IMG/VR virus record: IMGVR_UViG_3300043398_000054
Span: 1-37,867 of that record
Direction: 5' to 3' (one strand)
DNA: 37,867 nt
Origin: a virus
Under the pieces are notes generated by a model. It had not been told where the DNA came from. It searched no databases and saw only the letters and a list, made by a program, of their open reading frames with translations. Shown here piece after piece: positions 1-7,437 of this stretch (its first letter is position 1; every line of letters starts with the position of its first letter). Made by a program: the position numbers and the translations under genes.

Positions 1-127
1 ATTGCAACCATGGTTAATTACTGGGATCGTTTGAAGCCGGAGATGGATGCCCACGGCATGGACCTCACGAAGTTTGCTGATGCAATGGGCATCAGCTATC
101 AGGCCGTGAGAAAGGTGCGCGATGGTG
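1..127. repeat. Terminal direct repeat, copy 1 (circle overlap)
   Basis: The first 127 bases are identical to the last 127 (37741-37867), and both copies contain the start of the repressor gene. Exactly 127 bp equals a common maximum k-mer of de Bruijn assemblers, so this most likely marks a closed circular or circularly permuted molecule rather than a biological terminal repeat. The unique genome would be 37,740 bp. Confidence 0.95.
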
Positions 128-651
128 GGAGCTTTGGGAAGGACAACAACCTCAAGGCCGCAAAGCTCTTCGGACTGAACTCAGATTGGTTAGCCAGTGG
201 AAAAGGCCCAAAGAAGGCCAGCGAGCTAGGAAACGTGGATGCTGCAAGGCAATCCGCAGGGAAGGTTCCAGTGATCAATTGGGTACAAGCGGGGGCGTGG
301 CACGACATAGCTGACACGTTCCAACCGGAGGATGCCGAGAGGCATCTGCCGATCTTCAAGGCGCACAGCGACCAGACGTATGCGCTGCGTGTGCGTGGAG
401 ACTCCATGACCTCTCCCTATGGGAGAAGCTACCCAGAGGGCTCCTATGTGATCGTGGACCCTGCCAAGCGTTCCCCTGTAAACGGGGATCGGATCATTGC
501 GATCACGCCAGGATCAAAGGAAGCCACGTTCAAGGTCTATAAGGACGAGGACGGAAGGCGCTGGCTTGCCCCGTTGAATCCGACTCACCCAACCATTCAG
601 GAGCCGTTTGAAGTGCTGGGCACAGTCATCGGGAAGTGGGAGGATGAATGA
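10..651 (+). CDS. cI: CI-type cleavable repressor (HTH + S24 peptidase)
   Basis: Lysogeny repressor of 213 aa that should bind the TTGAACC/GGTTCAA operators on either side of its operon and silence both early promoters. The N-terminal helix-turn-helix (about residues 15-55) contains GISYQAVRK, a string almost shared with the Cro-like protein. A linker carries the Ala94-Gly95 self-cleavage site (VQAGAW). The C-terminal S24/LexA domain shows the nucleophile Ser132 in GDSM and the base Lys175 in ATFKVY. The 43-residue Ser-Lys spacing matches lambda CI, so RecA-stimulated autocleavage and DNA-damage induction are expected. The ATG at 10 has no clear Shine-Dalgarno. A TACGAT -10-like box at 37737-37742 would start transcription at or beside the ATG, suggesting a leaderless message. 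It overlaps the next gene by ATGA. Confidence 0.93.
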   Translation: MVNYWDRLKPEMDAHGMDLTKFADAMGISYQAVRKVRDGGSFGKDNNLKAAKLFGLNSDWLASGKGPKKASELGNVDAARQSAGKVPVINWVQAGAWHDIADTFQPEDAERHLPIFKAHSDQTYALRVRGDSMTSPYGRSYPEGSYVIVDPAKRSPVNGDRIIAITPGSKEATFKVYKDEDGRRWLAPLNPTHPTIQEPFEVLGTVIGKWEDE

Positions 652-977
652 ACGCCTTCAAGATAAAGCTGGCAGTTGCGGGGGTACTTGCACTGTTAGG
701 ATTCGCCTTGCTCCGGTGTGCGCTTTGGGCCGACTACTTCAAGTTCTGCGCTAGATCGGTGTTCATCGACACAGGTCTTCATGGCCTGCACTTCACTGCT
801 TTGGGAATTGGGATCTGGGCAGGCGTTGAACTCCACAATCAATTCAAGATCAAGTGGCTGTCATGGCTTATTGGTATCGCGGTCTTCCTGTGTTTGTCGC
901 TCGGGTTGAGTGCGCTGGGCTTTGAATATCCAAGTTCTGACTCGGAATTCGAGGAAGACAACAATTACCGTCGATGA
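648..977 (+). CDS. Small integral membrane protein in repressor operon
   Basis: A 109-aa protein with three likely membrane segments: about residues 7-27, a weaker one at 47-60, and 68-90. It has an acidic, polar C-terminal tail (SSDSEFEEDNN). Its start overlaps the repressor stop and its end overlaps the HNH gene, so the three genes form one tightly coupled transcript expressed in the lysogen. I do not recognise the family. By position it is a candidate lysogenic-conversion or superinfection-exclusion protein acting in the inner membrane, but this is inferred from context only. Confidence 0.75.
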   Translation: MNAFKIKLAVAGVLALLGFALLRCALWADYFKFCARSVFIDTGLHGLHFTALGIGIWAGVELHNQFKIKWLSWLIGIAVFLCLSLGLSALGFEYPSSDSEFEEDNNYRR

Positions 978-1255
978 AATGCGCTCTTCTATTGATAGCT
1001 GCATGCGCAATATCCACAGGGGCTAGTGCCAGAATTCCCCGAAATTCCGAGGTGCTGCGAGAGTTCCAGCGCCAGACCCCCTGCCCTGCCACCGGCCTGA
1101 CCCATGGAAAGTGCCCAGGCTGGCAGATCGACCACATAGAACCCCTGTGTGCCGGGGGTGTTGACCAAGTGCATAACCTGCAGTGGCTCACCGTGCAGGA
1201 GCACAAGTGGAAGACCCGGACGGACGTTCGGGTGTGCCGATCCCTCCCCAAATAG
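974..1255 (+). CDS. Secreted HNH endonuclease with signal peptide
   Basis: A 93-aa HNH nuclease. Residues 1-19 form a short Sec signal peptide (Lys2, hydrophobic core LLLIAAC, Ala-Ser-Ala before Arg20). The mature part carries the HNH core: Asp53-His54 (QIDHIEPL), GG at 61-62, Asn68 in VHNLQW and His77-Lys78. Cys37, Cys47, Cys59 and Cys87 could form disulfides, which fits a periplasmic enzyme. It is the last gene of the repressor operon, overlaps the membrane-protein gene by 4 bp and is followed by an intrinsic terminator. It should therefore be made by lysogens. Small HNH proteins with this CPATG...DHIxPLCAGG layout are familiar from proteobacterial phages. Acting on incoming DNA in the periplasm is my inference; a housekeeping or packaging role is not excluded. 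Confidence 0.85.
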   Translation: MKCALLLIAACAISTGASARIPRNSEVLREFQRQTPCPATGLTHGKCPGWQIDHIEPLCAGGVDQVHNLQWLTVQEHKWKTRTDVRVCRSLPK

Positions 1256-1275
1256 CCACCATTTCCGCTTTTCAG

Positions 1276-1300
1276 ACCGCCCACCGAGGCGGTTTTTTTT
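1276..1300 (+). terminator. Intrinsic terminator of repressor operon
   Basis: Stem ACCGCC (1276-1281) pairs with GGCGGT (1288-1293) and runs into eight Ts (1293-1300). It lies 20 bp after the HNH stop and ahead of the rightward early promoter, separating lysogenic from early transcription. Confidence 0.9.
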
Positions 1301-1330
1301 GCCATGACTTACCTTTGGTTCAAATTTATT

Positions 1331-1370
1331 TTGAACTGTAGTTGACTAATTGTTTGAACCGTGGTTCAAT
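1331..1370 (+). promoter_or_regulatory. Rightward early promoter with paired repressor operators (OL-like)
   Basis: A perfect palindrome TTGAACCGTGGTTCAA lies at 1354-1369. A degenerate copy TTGAACTGTAGTTGAC lies at 1331-1346. The second half of the degenerate copy contains the -35 box TTGACT (1342-1347), and the palindrome covers the spacer and the likely -10 TTCAAT (1365-1370), 17 bp away. Repressor binding would block this promoter. The same arrangement occurs at 37685-37725 in the opposite direction. A further GGTTCAA half-site lies at 1317-1323. Confidence 0.85.
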
Positions 1371-1406
1371 ATCTCCATCGAAACGCAAAACGTGATGGAG
1401 GAAAAG

Positions 1407-1634
1407 ATGGCAACTCAGACAACCGGACAGCTTCGCACCGCAGCCTACGAAGCGGAGCAAGCCAAGGATTACCGCCTCGCTGCGGAGCTGTATCAGGCAG
1501 CCCTTGACGCCTACCCCACAGCACACCCAAAGAACGCGCTTGCCAATGCTGACCGTGACGGCCTGAACCGTCGTGCACGCAGCATGCGCACTATGGTGGT
1601 CAACACAGAGCGCCTGTGCGAGGTGACCGCATGA
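1407..1634 (+). CDS. Small early protein, TPR-like helical
   Basis: First gene of the rightward early operon. The ATG at 1407 is chosen because GGAGG (1397-1401) sits 5 bp upstream; the longer in-frame reading would begin inside the operator. The 75-aa product is alanine-rich and helical, with a pattern like one tetratricopeptide hairpin (AAYEAEQAKDYRLAAELYQA). I do not recognise a family. By position it is an immediate-early protein under direct repressor control. It overlaps the next gene (1631). Confidence 0.7.
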   Translation: MATQTTGQLRTAAYEAEQAKDYRLAAELYQAALDAYPTAHPKNALANADRDGLNRRARSMRTMVVNTERLCEVTA

Positions 1635-2038
1635 GCTACAGCACCAACCCCGTAGCCGACGCATCGGCCTACTACGAGCCCCGCTACACAGCTGCCGAGG
1701 CACAGGCCAAGGCTGAATGGGAAGCTGATCGGGCTTTCACCGCGGCCTGCGCTGCCGGTGATGCAAATGCCATCGCCACCTTCGCCCCCATGGTTCGGGA
1801 CTTCACCGCCCCGGTTTCCCCTGTCGGCGCCTACGTCCCCAAGCGCGTGCAGCTGCTCACCGAAGTGATGCAGGAATCGCTGGACTACCCCAGCGGCCCG
1901 AGCATGACCGAAGCCATGCAGTTGCTGCTGAACGTGGCCTATGGCACCGATCCTGTGGCTGTGCAGGACCAAGCCAAGCGGCTGATCGAGCGCATGGCCA
2001 CTACCTGGGCCAGCCAAAACACCGTGGTGGACGCATGA
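1631..2038 (+). CDS. Hypothetical early protein
   Basis: A 135-aa acidic, alanine-rich protein of unknown function. The start at 1631 (ATGA overlap with the preceding stop) is preceded by GAGGTG 5 bp away; a GTG at 1616 is less likely. No signal peptide or membrane segment is visible. It sits between the operator and the recombination genes in an unbroken translationally coupled series, so an early role in host takeover or recombination is possible but unproven. Confidence 0.7.
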   Translation: MSYSTNPVADASAYYEPRYTAAEAQAKAEWEADRAFTAACAAGDANAIATFAPMVRDFTAPVSPVGAYVPKRVQLLTEVMQESLDYPSGPSMTEAMQLLLNVAYGTDPVAVQDQAKRLIERMATTWASQNTVVDA

Positions 2039-2133
2039 ACGACGACATCCGATTCTGCTGCTGGGTAGGCCTTGTCTGCTCTTGTGTCATGTCCTTTATT
2101 GCCGGCTGGTTGGCGAAAGGTGCATTGCTGTGA
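2035..2133 (+). CDS. 32-aa membrane peptide
   Basis: Tiny gene overlapping the previous stop by ATGA and the next start by GTGA. The 32-residue product begins MNDDIRFCC and is essentially one hydrophobic helix (about residues 8-31) containing three Cys. It is supported only by its coupling to both neighbours and by the hydrophobic pattern. Function unknown. Confidence 0.5.
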   Translation: MNDDIRFCCWVGLVCSCVMSFIAGWLAKGALL

Positions 2134-2231
2134 CCTTCCTCCGCCTCTACGCCATGTATCGCCGGTTTGGGCACTCGCCCACCCGCTCCCTTGTCCGCGT
2201 CTGGGAAACCGTGCGCCGGACCACTCCTTAA
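2130..2231 (+). CDS. 33-aa basic peptide
   Basis: GTG-initiated gene overlapping the 32-aa peptide gene by 4 bp. The product is arginine-rich (LYAMYRRFGHSPTRSLVR in the centre) and resembles short basic peptides seen in the early operons of other betaproteobacterial phages. That resemblance is from memory. It ends 15 bp before the Erf gene. Function unknown; possibly nucleic-acid binding because of its charge. Confidence 0.5.
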   Translation: MTFLRLYAMYRRFGHSPTRSLVRVWETVRRTTP

Positions 2232-2246
2232 CTCCGAAAGGTATCC

Positions 2247-2993
2247 ATGACCGACGTAATCGATGTCGAGCAAGTGGCCCAGCTGCCGGCCATTGCCAAC
2301 CCGACCCCCTCCCACCTGCTGCAGATGGCTGTCCAACAGGGCGCCGATCTGGACAAGCTGGAGCGCCTGATGGCCCTGCAGGAGCGCTGGGAGGCCACCG
2401 AGGCACGCAAGGCCTACGACACCGCTTTCGCCGCCTTCAAGGCCGAGGCTGTGGTGATTGTGAAGAACCGCCGTGTGACCGCCGGCCCGCTGGCTGGCAA
2501 GTCCTACGCCGAGCTGTTCAGTGTGGTCAATGCCATCACCCCGGCGCTGTCCCGGCATGGCCTCAGTTCTTCTTGGAAGATCACCAAGGACGAACCCCAA
2601 TGGCTGGAGGTCACTTGCACCATCAAGCACGTGGCCGGGCACACCGAATCCGTTTCGATGGGCGGCCCTCCTGATGTGGGCGGTGCCAAGAATGCCATCC
2701 AGGCCCGCGCATCCACGGTCAGCTACTTGGAGCGCTATACCCTGAAAGCCATCACCGGACTGTCGGAGCAGGATGACGACGACAACGGTGGCCGTGGTGG
2801 TGCGCCGGACCCCGAGGACAGCGACGAGGATTACAAGCTGATCCAGGCTGGCCGGGACAAGTCTATGCAGGGCATGGCCGCGCTCACCGGTTGGTACAAC
2901 ACCCTGACGGCGGCACAAAAGAAGGTGGTGAACAAGGAATTCACCCAGATGCGCGGTGTGGCTCGGACGGCTGACCAGGGTGGTGCAGCGTGA
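2247..2993 (+). CDS. erf: Erf-family single-strand annealing recombinase
   Basis: A 248-aa protein of the Erf family, which anneals complementary single strands during phage recombination and genome circularisation. The conserved core runs from about residue 50 (AYDTAFAAFKAE) through YAELFSVVNAITPALSRHGLSSSW to GGAKNAIQARASTVSYLERYTL (about 140-165). An acidic linker (DDDDNGG) separates it from a C-terminal helical tail. It is followed immediately (ATGA-type overlap) by a YqaJ/exo-type nuclease, the usual annealase-exonuclease pair like lambda Bet-Exo. Transcription comes from the repressor-controlled promoter at 1342. Confidence 0.9.
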   Translation: MTDVIDVEQVAQLPAIANPTPSHLLQMAVQQGADLDKLERLMALQERWEATEARKAYDTAFAAFKAEAVVIVKNRRVTAGPLAGKSYAELFSVVNAITPALSRHGLSSSWKITKDEPQWLEVTCTIKHVAGHTESVSMGGPPDVGGAKNAIQARASTVSYLERYTLKAITGLSEQDDDDNGGRGGAPDPEDSDEDYKLIQAGRDKSMQGMAALTGWYNTLTAAQKKVVNKEFTQMRGVARTADQGGAA

Positions 2994-3727
2994 ACGATCT
3001 GCTGATCCGCTGCAGCTCCATCGGCAAGCTGATGACCGAGCCAGTGTCCATCGATGACCAGTTCCGCACACCCGAGGTCGAGGAAATCATCGCCAAGAAG
3101 AAGCGCACCGACGACGAGAAAGCGCTGCTGGCCCGCCTCAAGAACCTCACGCTGTCCGAGGGTGCCAAGACTCACATCCGCAGCCTGGTGTCCCAGGCCA
3201 TCTTTGGCGTGGACTTCGAGGTGTCGGCCAAGGAAATGGAGAAAGGCATCCTGCTGGAGGCCGATGCCATCGCCCTGCTGAACCGCGTGCGCGGCCTGGC
3301 CCTCACCAAGAACACCGAGCGCCGGCAGAACGAATGGCTGACCGGTGAGTGCGATCTGTTCAACGCCCCCGCGCGCCGTGGCCACGACATCAAGGTGCCC
3401 TGGTCCGTCGCCACCTTCCCCATCAGCCTGGCCGACTGCGAGGACAAGCTGTACGAGTGGCAGATGCGCGGCTACATGTGGCTGTGGGATGCCGACCAGT
3501 GGGAAGTGAACTACGTCCTGCTCAGCACCCCCGAGCACCTTATCCGATACGAGCCGGCCAGCATGCACTTTGTTGACCACGTACCCGAGCACCAGCGGTT
3601 GACCACCTGGACGATCACCCGCGATGCAGCCAAAGAGGCGCTGATGGCCGAGAAGGTCAAAGCCGCCCGCGTCTACGCCTCCGAGGTGTTGGCGCAATTC
3701 ACCCTTTCCCACTCCCTCCCCAACTGA
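2990..3727 (+). CDS. YqaJ/lambda-exo-like 5'-3' exonuclease
   Basis: A 245-aa PD-(D/E)XK nuclease expected to resect double-stranded DNA ends to make substrate for Erf. Visible catalytic elements are the acidic pair Glu120/Asp122 (TGECDLFN) and Asp133-Ile-Lys135 (GHDIKVPWS), followed by the YEWQMRGYMWL helix typical of lambda exonuclease and YqaJ proteins. It overlaps the Erf gene by 4 bp, consistent with a two-component recombination system. The length is normal for the family. The exact subfamily is a pattern judgement. Confidence 0.85.
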   Translation: MNDLLIRCSSIGKLMTEPVSIDDQFRTPEVEEIIAKKKRTDDEKALLARLKNLTLSEGAKTHIRSLVSQAIFGVDFEVSAKEMEKGILLEADAIALLNRVRGLALTKNTERRQNEWLTGECDLFNAPARRGHDIKVPWSVATFPISLADCEDKLYEWQMRGYMWLWDADQWEVNYVLLSTPEHLIRYEPASMHFVDHVPEHQRLTTWTITRDAAKEALMAEKVKAARVYASEVLAQFTLSHSLPN

Positions 3728-3736
3728 AAGAGAACC

Positions 3737-4285
3737 ATGACATTTGCAATCGAGACCATGACCAAAGCCAAGATCACCGACGTGGTGGTGTTGTCCCAGA
3801 AGAACCGCGAACCCGGCGCCAACCCGGGCGCGGCCCTGTCGTTCGCCCTGGAGCTGAGCAATAACGAGCTGGCCCACTTCGATGGTTCCTTGAAGTCTTT
3901 CCTGTACACCAAGTCCGCGGCATCGTCCTCCGGCCAGCAGGGTCTGGACGGCGTGGAGTCTGTCAGCGATATGCCCAACCTCACCAAGGCCGGCATCAAG
4001 GTGGGCAAGTTCCACTGGAACGAAGACCTGTACGGCTACGCCCTGGTGATCGATCACGGCATTGGTGGCAAGTCCAATCTGGACATCAGTGACTGCATCG
4101 TCTCCAAATTCAAGATCGAGCCCAAGGAAGGCGGGACCATCTTGGTGGATTTCCTGATCGAGTCTCAGGACGTGCCCGAGAAGACCTTCGGCAAGCTGGC
4201 CACCCTGAAAAACCTCGAGGTGAAGATCGCCCTCACGGCGCCCGAGGTCAAGCAGGAAAGCCTGGCCGGCGGCGCTCAGGACTGA
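3737..4285 (+). CDS. Recombination-cluster protein, unknown function
   Basis: A 182-aa protein between the exonuclease and the methyltransferase, with AGAG upstream of the ATG. It is rich in predicted beta strands and charged residues (SFALELSNNELAHFDGSLK; GGTILVDFLIESQDVPEK). A single-strand-DNA-binding or accessory recombination role is plausible because such proteins often lie beside Erf/Exo pairs, but no diagnostic motif is visible and I cannot name the family. Confidence 0.65.
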   Translation: MTFAIETMTKAKITDVVVLSQKNREPGANPGAALSFALELSNNELAHFDGSLKSFLYTKSAASSSGQQGLDGVESVSDMPNLTKAGIKVGKFHWNEDLYGYALVIDHGIGGKSNLDISDCIVSKFKIEPKEGGTILVDFLIESQDVPEKTFGKLATLKNLEVKIALTAPEVKQESLAGGAQD

Positions 4286-4290
4286 TCGAC

Positions 4291-6048
4291 ATGCTGAGCA
4301 GCCAATTCAACCTGCCCATCCACCACGAACTGGTGATTGACCTCTTCGCGGGCGGCGGTGGCGCGTCCACCGGCATCGAGCAGGCCATTGGCCGCGCGGT
4401 GGACATTGCCATCAACCACGACCCCGAGGCCGTGGCGCTGCACCAGGCGAACCACCCCCAGACCCGGCACTACGTCAGTGACGTGTTTGAAGTTGACCCC
4501 GTGGCGGTCACCAACGGCCTGCCCGTTGGCCTGCTGTGGGCGTCACCAGACTGCAAACACTTCTCCAAAGCCAAAGGCGGCAAGCCTGTGAGCAAGAAGA
4601 TTCGCAGCTTGGCAGGCGTAGTGCTCAAGTGGGTGAAGGCGCTGGAGCCATCAGGCAGAAAGCCCAAGGTCATTTGCCTGGAGAACGTCGAAGAATTCCA
4701 GACATGGGGCCCGCTGGTGAAGCGCAAAGTAGTCACCACTGATGCAGACGGTAACACCACGGAAGCCTGGGGCGAGTGGCCATGCCCGAAGCGCAAGGGG
4801 CAGACCTTCAAACGCTGGGTTGCCAGCCTGCGCAATATGGGCTACGTGGTGGAGTGGCGCGAGCTGCGCGCCTGCGACTACGGCGCCCCCACCATCCGCA
4901 AGCGCCTGTTTCTGGTGGCCCGGTGCGACGGCCAGCCCATCGTGTGGCCAGAGCCTACCCACGCGGCGCCCGGTTCGCTGCAGCTCAAGGCCAAGAAGCT
5001 CAAGCCATGGCGAACGGCCGCCGAGTGCATCGACTGGAGCATTCCAGCGCCCAGCATTTTCGAGCGCAGCAAGCCGCTGGCCGACGCTACCTGCAAGCGC
5101 ATTGCCAAGGGCATCCAGCGCTATGTGGTGGAGGCAGCAAAGCCGTTCATTGTGGGCAGCAGTGCGCCATTCCTCACCGAGCACGCCAATGCCAGCAGCC
5201 AGCGCACCTTTGACGCCAACGAGCCGCTGCGCACCCAGGTGGCCCAGATCAAGGGTGGACACTTTGCCGCGGTGGTGCCGACACTAATTCAAACCGGCTA
5301 TGGCGAACGTCCAGGCCAAGCACCCCGCGTGCCAGGCCTGGAAAAGCCCATCGGCACGCTGGTGGGCAGCGAGAAGCATGCGCTGGTATCCGCGTTCCTT
5401 GCCAAGCACTACACCGGGGTGGTGGGCAGCGATATGGCTGACCCCGTGGCCACTGTCACCAGTGTGGACCACCATAGCCTGGTGACTGCCAACATGGTCC
5501 ATCTGGGCCATGGCGAGCAGGCCAACGGCGCCAAGCGCTGGAGCCACGGTATCCGCGACGTGCGGGAGCCCGTGAACACCATCACCGCCAGCGGCGCTGT
5601 GGGCGCATTGGTCACCAGCCACATGCTCAAGCTGCGCGGAACCAACGTGGGCAGCGCAGCCACCGAGCCGCTACACACCGTAAGCGCCCAAGGCACCCAC
5701 CATGCCCAAGTGCAGGCGTTCTTGATCAAGTACTACGGCACCGACCAAGACCCACGGATGACCGAGCCCATGCACACCGTGCCCACCAAGGACCGGTTTG
5801 GCCTGGTGACCATCCACGGCGAGGAATACGCCATTGTGGACATCGGACTGCGCATGCTCACCCCGCGCGAGCTGTACCGCGCCCAGGGTTTTCCGGAGAG
5901 CTACCAGATCGACACCGGAGGCGACGGCCGCCCACTCACCAAAACCGCCCAGGTGCGGATGTGCGGAAATAGCGTTTGCCCACCCATGAGCCGCGCCATT
6001 GTGGCGGCCAATTACATCGAACCACAACAGCAGCGGAGGGTGGCATGA
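4291..6048 (+). CDS. dcm: C5-cytosine DNA methyltransferase with repeated target-recognition region
   Basis: A 585-aa Dcm-type enzyme that would methylate cosine-target cytosines at C5 using S-adenosylmethionine, probably to protect phage DNA from host restriction. Motif I is Asp17-Leu-Phe-Ala-Gly. The catalytic Cys88 lies in SPDCKHF, with PDC in place of the usual PPC. Motif VI is Glu131-Asn-Val, motif VIII is IRKRLF, and the C-terminal motifs IX-X include QVRMCGNSV (554-562). Between the catalytic halves, residues 311-515 hold six related blocks beginning (D/E/K)P-x-x-T at residues 311, 352, 384, 426, 459 and 492, each ending in a hydrophobic strand such as HALV or GALV. This is a tandem-repeat target-recognition region. 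No restriction endonuclease partner is nearby, so it is an orphan methylase. Confidence 0.92.
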   Translation: MLSSQFNLPIHHELVIDLFAGGGGASTGIEQAIGRAVDIAINHDPEAVALHQANHPQTRHYVSDVFEVDPVAVTNGLPVGLLWASPDCKHFSKAKGGKPVSKKIRSLAGVVLKWVKALEPSGRKPKVICLENVEEFQTWGPLVKRKVVTTDADGNTTEAWGEWPCPKRKGQTFKRWVASLRNMGYVVEWRELRACDYGAPTIRKRLFLVARCDGQPIVWPEPTHAAPGSLQLKAKKLKPWRTAAECIDWSIPAPSIFERSKPLADATCKRIAKGIQRYVVEAAKPFIVGSSAPFLTEHANASSQRTFDANEPLRTQVAQIKGGHFAAVVPTLIQTGYGERPGQAPRVPGLEKPIGTLVGSEKHALVSAFLAKHYTGVVGSDMADPVATVTSVDHHSLVTANMVHLGHGEQANGAKRWSHGIRDVREPVNTITASGAVGALVTSHMLKLRGTNVGSAATEPLHTVSAQGTHHAQVQAFLIKYYGTDQDPRMTEPMHTVPTKDRFGLVTIHGEEYAIVDIGLRMLTPRELYRAQGFPESYQIDTGGDGRPLTKTAQVRMCGNSVCPPMSRAIVAANYIEPQQQRRVA

Positions 6049-6593
6049 CCCTATCCACCCGCATCATAGAAGCCTGCACCGTCCCCGCTGGCCTGTGCCT
6101 GTCCGAGCTGGCCGCCGCAGTGGGTGACCATGCCGACATCGTGAATACCATGGCAGGCCTTCTGGTCCGCCAGGGCAGATTGCACAAGGCTGGTGTGCGC
6201 AGATTCTTCCGGTACTTCGCCACGCTGGCGCATGCCGAGGCTTGGGACTTGGTGGCCGAAGACGACTACAAGGCCCGCATGAGGGCATCCGCAGTGGCCA
6301 AGCGCCAGCGCAAGGCCGAGCGCGCGCGTACAGGTGGACCCGTTGGCCGCCCGCCAGTACCCAAGGCGCCGCCAAAGCCCAAGAAGCGCGAAGAGCTGGT
6401 GCTGCGCCGCTCTGAGCAGGCAGCGACTCCGGCCCAGCCTACCAAGATCATCTGGCCCGAAACCGTGAAGGTGCAGGTACACCCGACACCGCCGAGCCGG
6501 TTTGCGTTTGAGCCGCCACCGGGTTGGCGCGGACAGATAACGCATGACTGGATGGATCGGCGGCTGCAGGGTGCTGGCGGGGTGCGGGTATGA
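6045..6593 (+). CDS. Winged-helix-like basic protein
   Basis: A 182-aa protein starting inside the methylase stop (ATGA), with GGAGGG upstream. Residues 5-60 look like a winged helix (CLSELAAAVGDHADIVNTMAGLLVRQGRLHKAG has the shape of an HTH followed by a wing; shortest diagnostic part LSELAAAVGDHADIV). Residues 85-135 are a basic, proline-rich linker (RKAERARTGG; PPKPKKREE). The C-terminus is short and aromatic. DNA binding is inferred; the target is unknown. It sits between the methylase and an ASCH-like gene. Confidence 0.65.
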   Translation: MTLSTRIIEACTVPAGLCLSELAAAVGDHADIVNTMAGLLVRQGRLHKAGVRRFFRYFATLAHAEAWDLVAEDDYKARMRASAVAKRQRKAERARTGGPVGRPPVPKAPPKPKKREELVLRRSEQAATPAQPTKIIWPETVKVQVHPTPPSRFAFEPPPGWRGQITHDWMDRRLQGAGGVRV

Positions 6594-7273
6594 AATCAAC
6601 TCCCATGCTTTACCAGGGCTCCATGGTGCAGGCGATCCTGCGCGATGTTGACCCGAAGACCATCACGCGCCGCGCTGTCAAAGGTGAGGCTCTGGACTGG
6701 CTGGAGGCGCACAACTTCACACCGGAGTTTGTTGCACACCCGGAGAACAGGTTTAGCCCCTATGGCCACGCTGGCGACCAGATCCAGGTGCGCGAAACGT
6801 TCTTTGCCTGGGGCCGCTGGGAAACCCGGTTCAGCGCCAAGAAGGGCCGGGACGAATGGAACTTTATCGACCTGACACGCGAGTGCGGCAAGGACTACCT
6901 GTATGCCGCCGATGGCGTCAGTGACACGCAGGCATTCATCAAGCGCCGCAGTGGTGTGGAGCCGATGTACTGGAAGCGCCCCGCCATCTTCATGCCGAGC
7001 GCCGCCAGCCGCATCACCCTGGAAGTCACTGGCGTGCGCGTGGAGCGGTTGCAGGCCATCAGTGAAGCCGATGCGATGGCCGAGGGTGTTGACGCATGCG
7101 ACGGCTTGCTGGACACGGATGAAATCTTCCGGTTTGCAGCGTCAATGCGGCTCAGCCCGGAAGACTGCAAGCCCTGGTACGCCGCCCTCTGGGAATCCAT
7201 CAATGGCCTCGGCTCATGGGACGCTAACCCTTGGGTGTGGTGCGTTTCATTCAAGCGGGTAGCCCCATGCTGA
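6590..7273 (+). CDS. Phage ASCH/PUA-like conserved protein
   Basis: A 227-aa protein of a widespread phage family recognisable by MLYQGSMVQAIL near the start, DQIQVRETFFAWG in the middle, WKRPAIFMP-AASRITLEV, and SINGLGSWDANPWVW at the end. The fold has been likened to ASCH/PUA RNA-binding domains; I recall this and cannot test it. Relatives are often labelled morphogenetic protein without good basis. It overlaps both neighbours. Function unknown. Confidence 0.7.
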   Translation: MKSTPMLYQGSMVQAILRDVDPKTITRRAVKGEALDWLEAHNFTPEFVAHPENRFSPYGHAGDQIQVRETFFAWGRWETRFSAKKGRDEWNFIDLTRECGKDYLYAADGVSDTQAFIKRRSGVEPMYWKRPAIFMPSAASRITLEVTGVRVERLQAISEADAMAEGVDACDGLLDTDEIFRFAASMRLSPEDCKPWYAALWESINGLGSWDANPWVWCVSFKRVAPC

Positions 7274-7437
7274 CCAGCCTAAGCCACACCACCACGCAAG
7301 ACAACAGAACGCTTGAGCAGCGCGCAAAAGACCATGCCCGAAATCTGGACCTGAAAGCCGATCCTGTGGCGCTGCAGCGGTGGGCTGTGACGGCTAAGGG
7401 ATTGATTGAAAAACTTGTTGCGAAAGTGAATGTATGA
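7267..7437 (+). CDS. Small accessory protein
   Basis: A 56-aa helical, basic protein. The ATG at 7267 overlaps the preceding stop, and the end overlaps the next gene by 4 bp; a longer in-frame reading from 7231 lies inside the neighbour and is not used. No motif was recognised. Confidence 0.55.
   Translation: MLTSLSHTTTQDNRTLEQRAKDHARNLDLKADPVALQRWAVTAKGLIEKLVAKVNV

Noticed and set aside
2001-4057. Long minus-strand frames opposite erf, exonuclease and the 182-aa gene
   Set aside because: Shadows with His/Gly/Leu-rich composition. The plus-strand genes have recognisable motifs and coupled starts.
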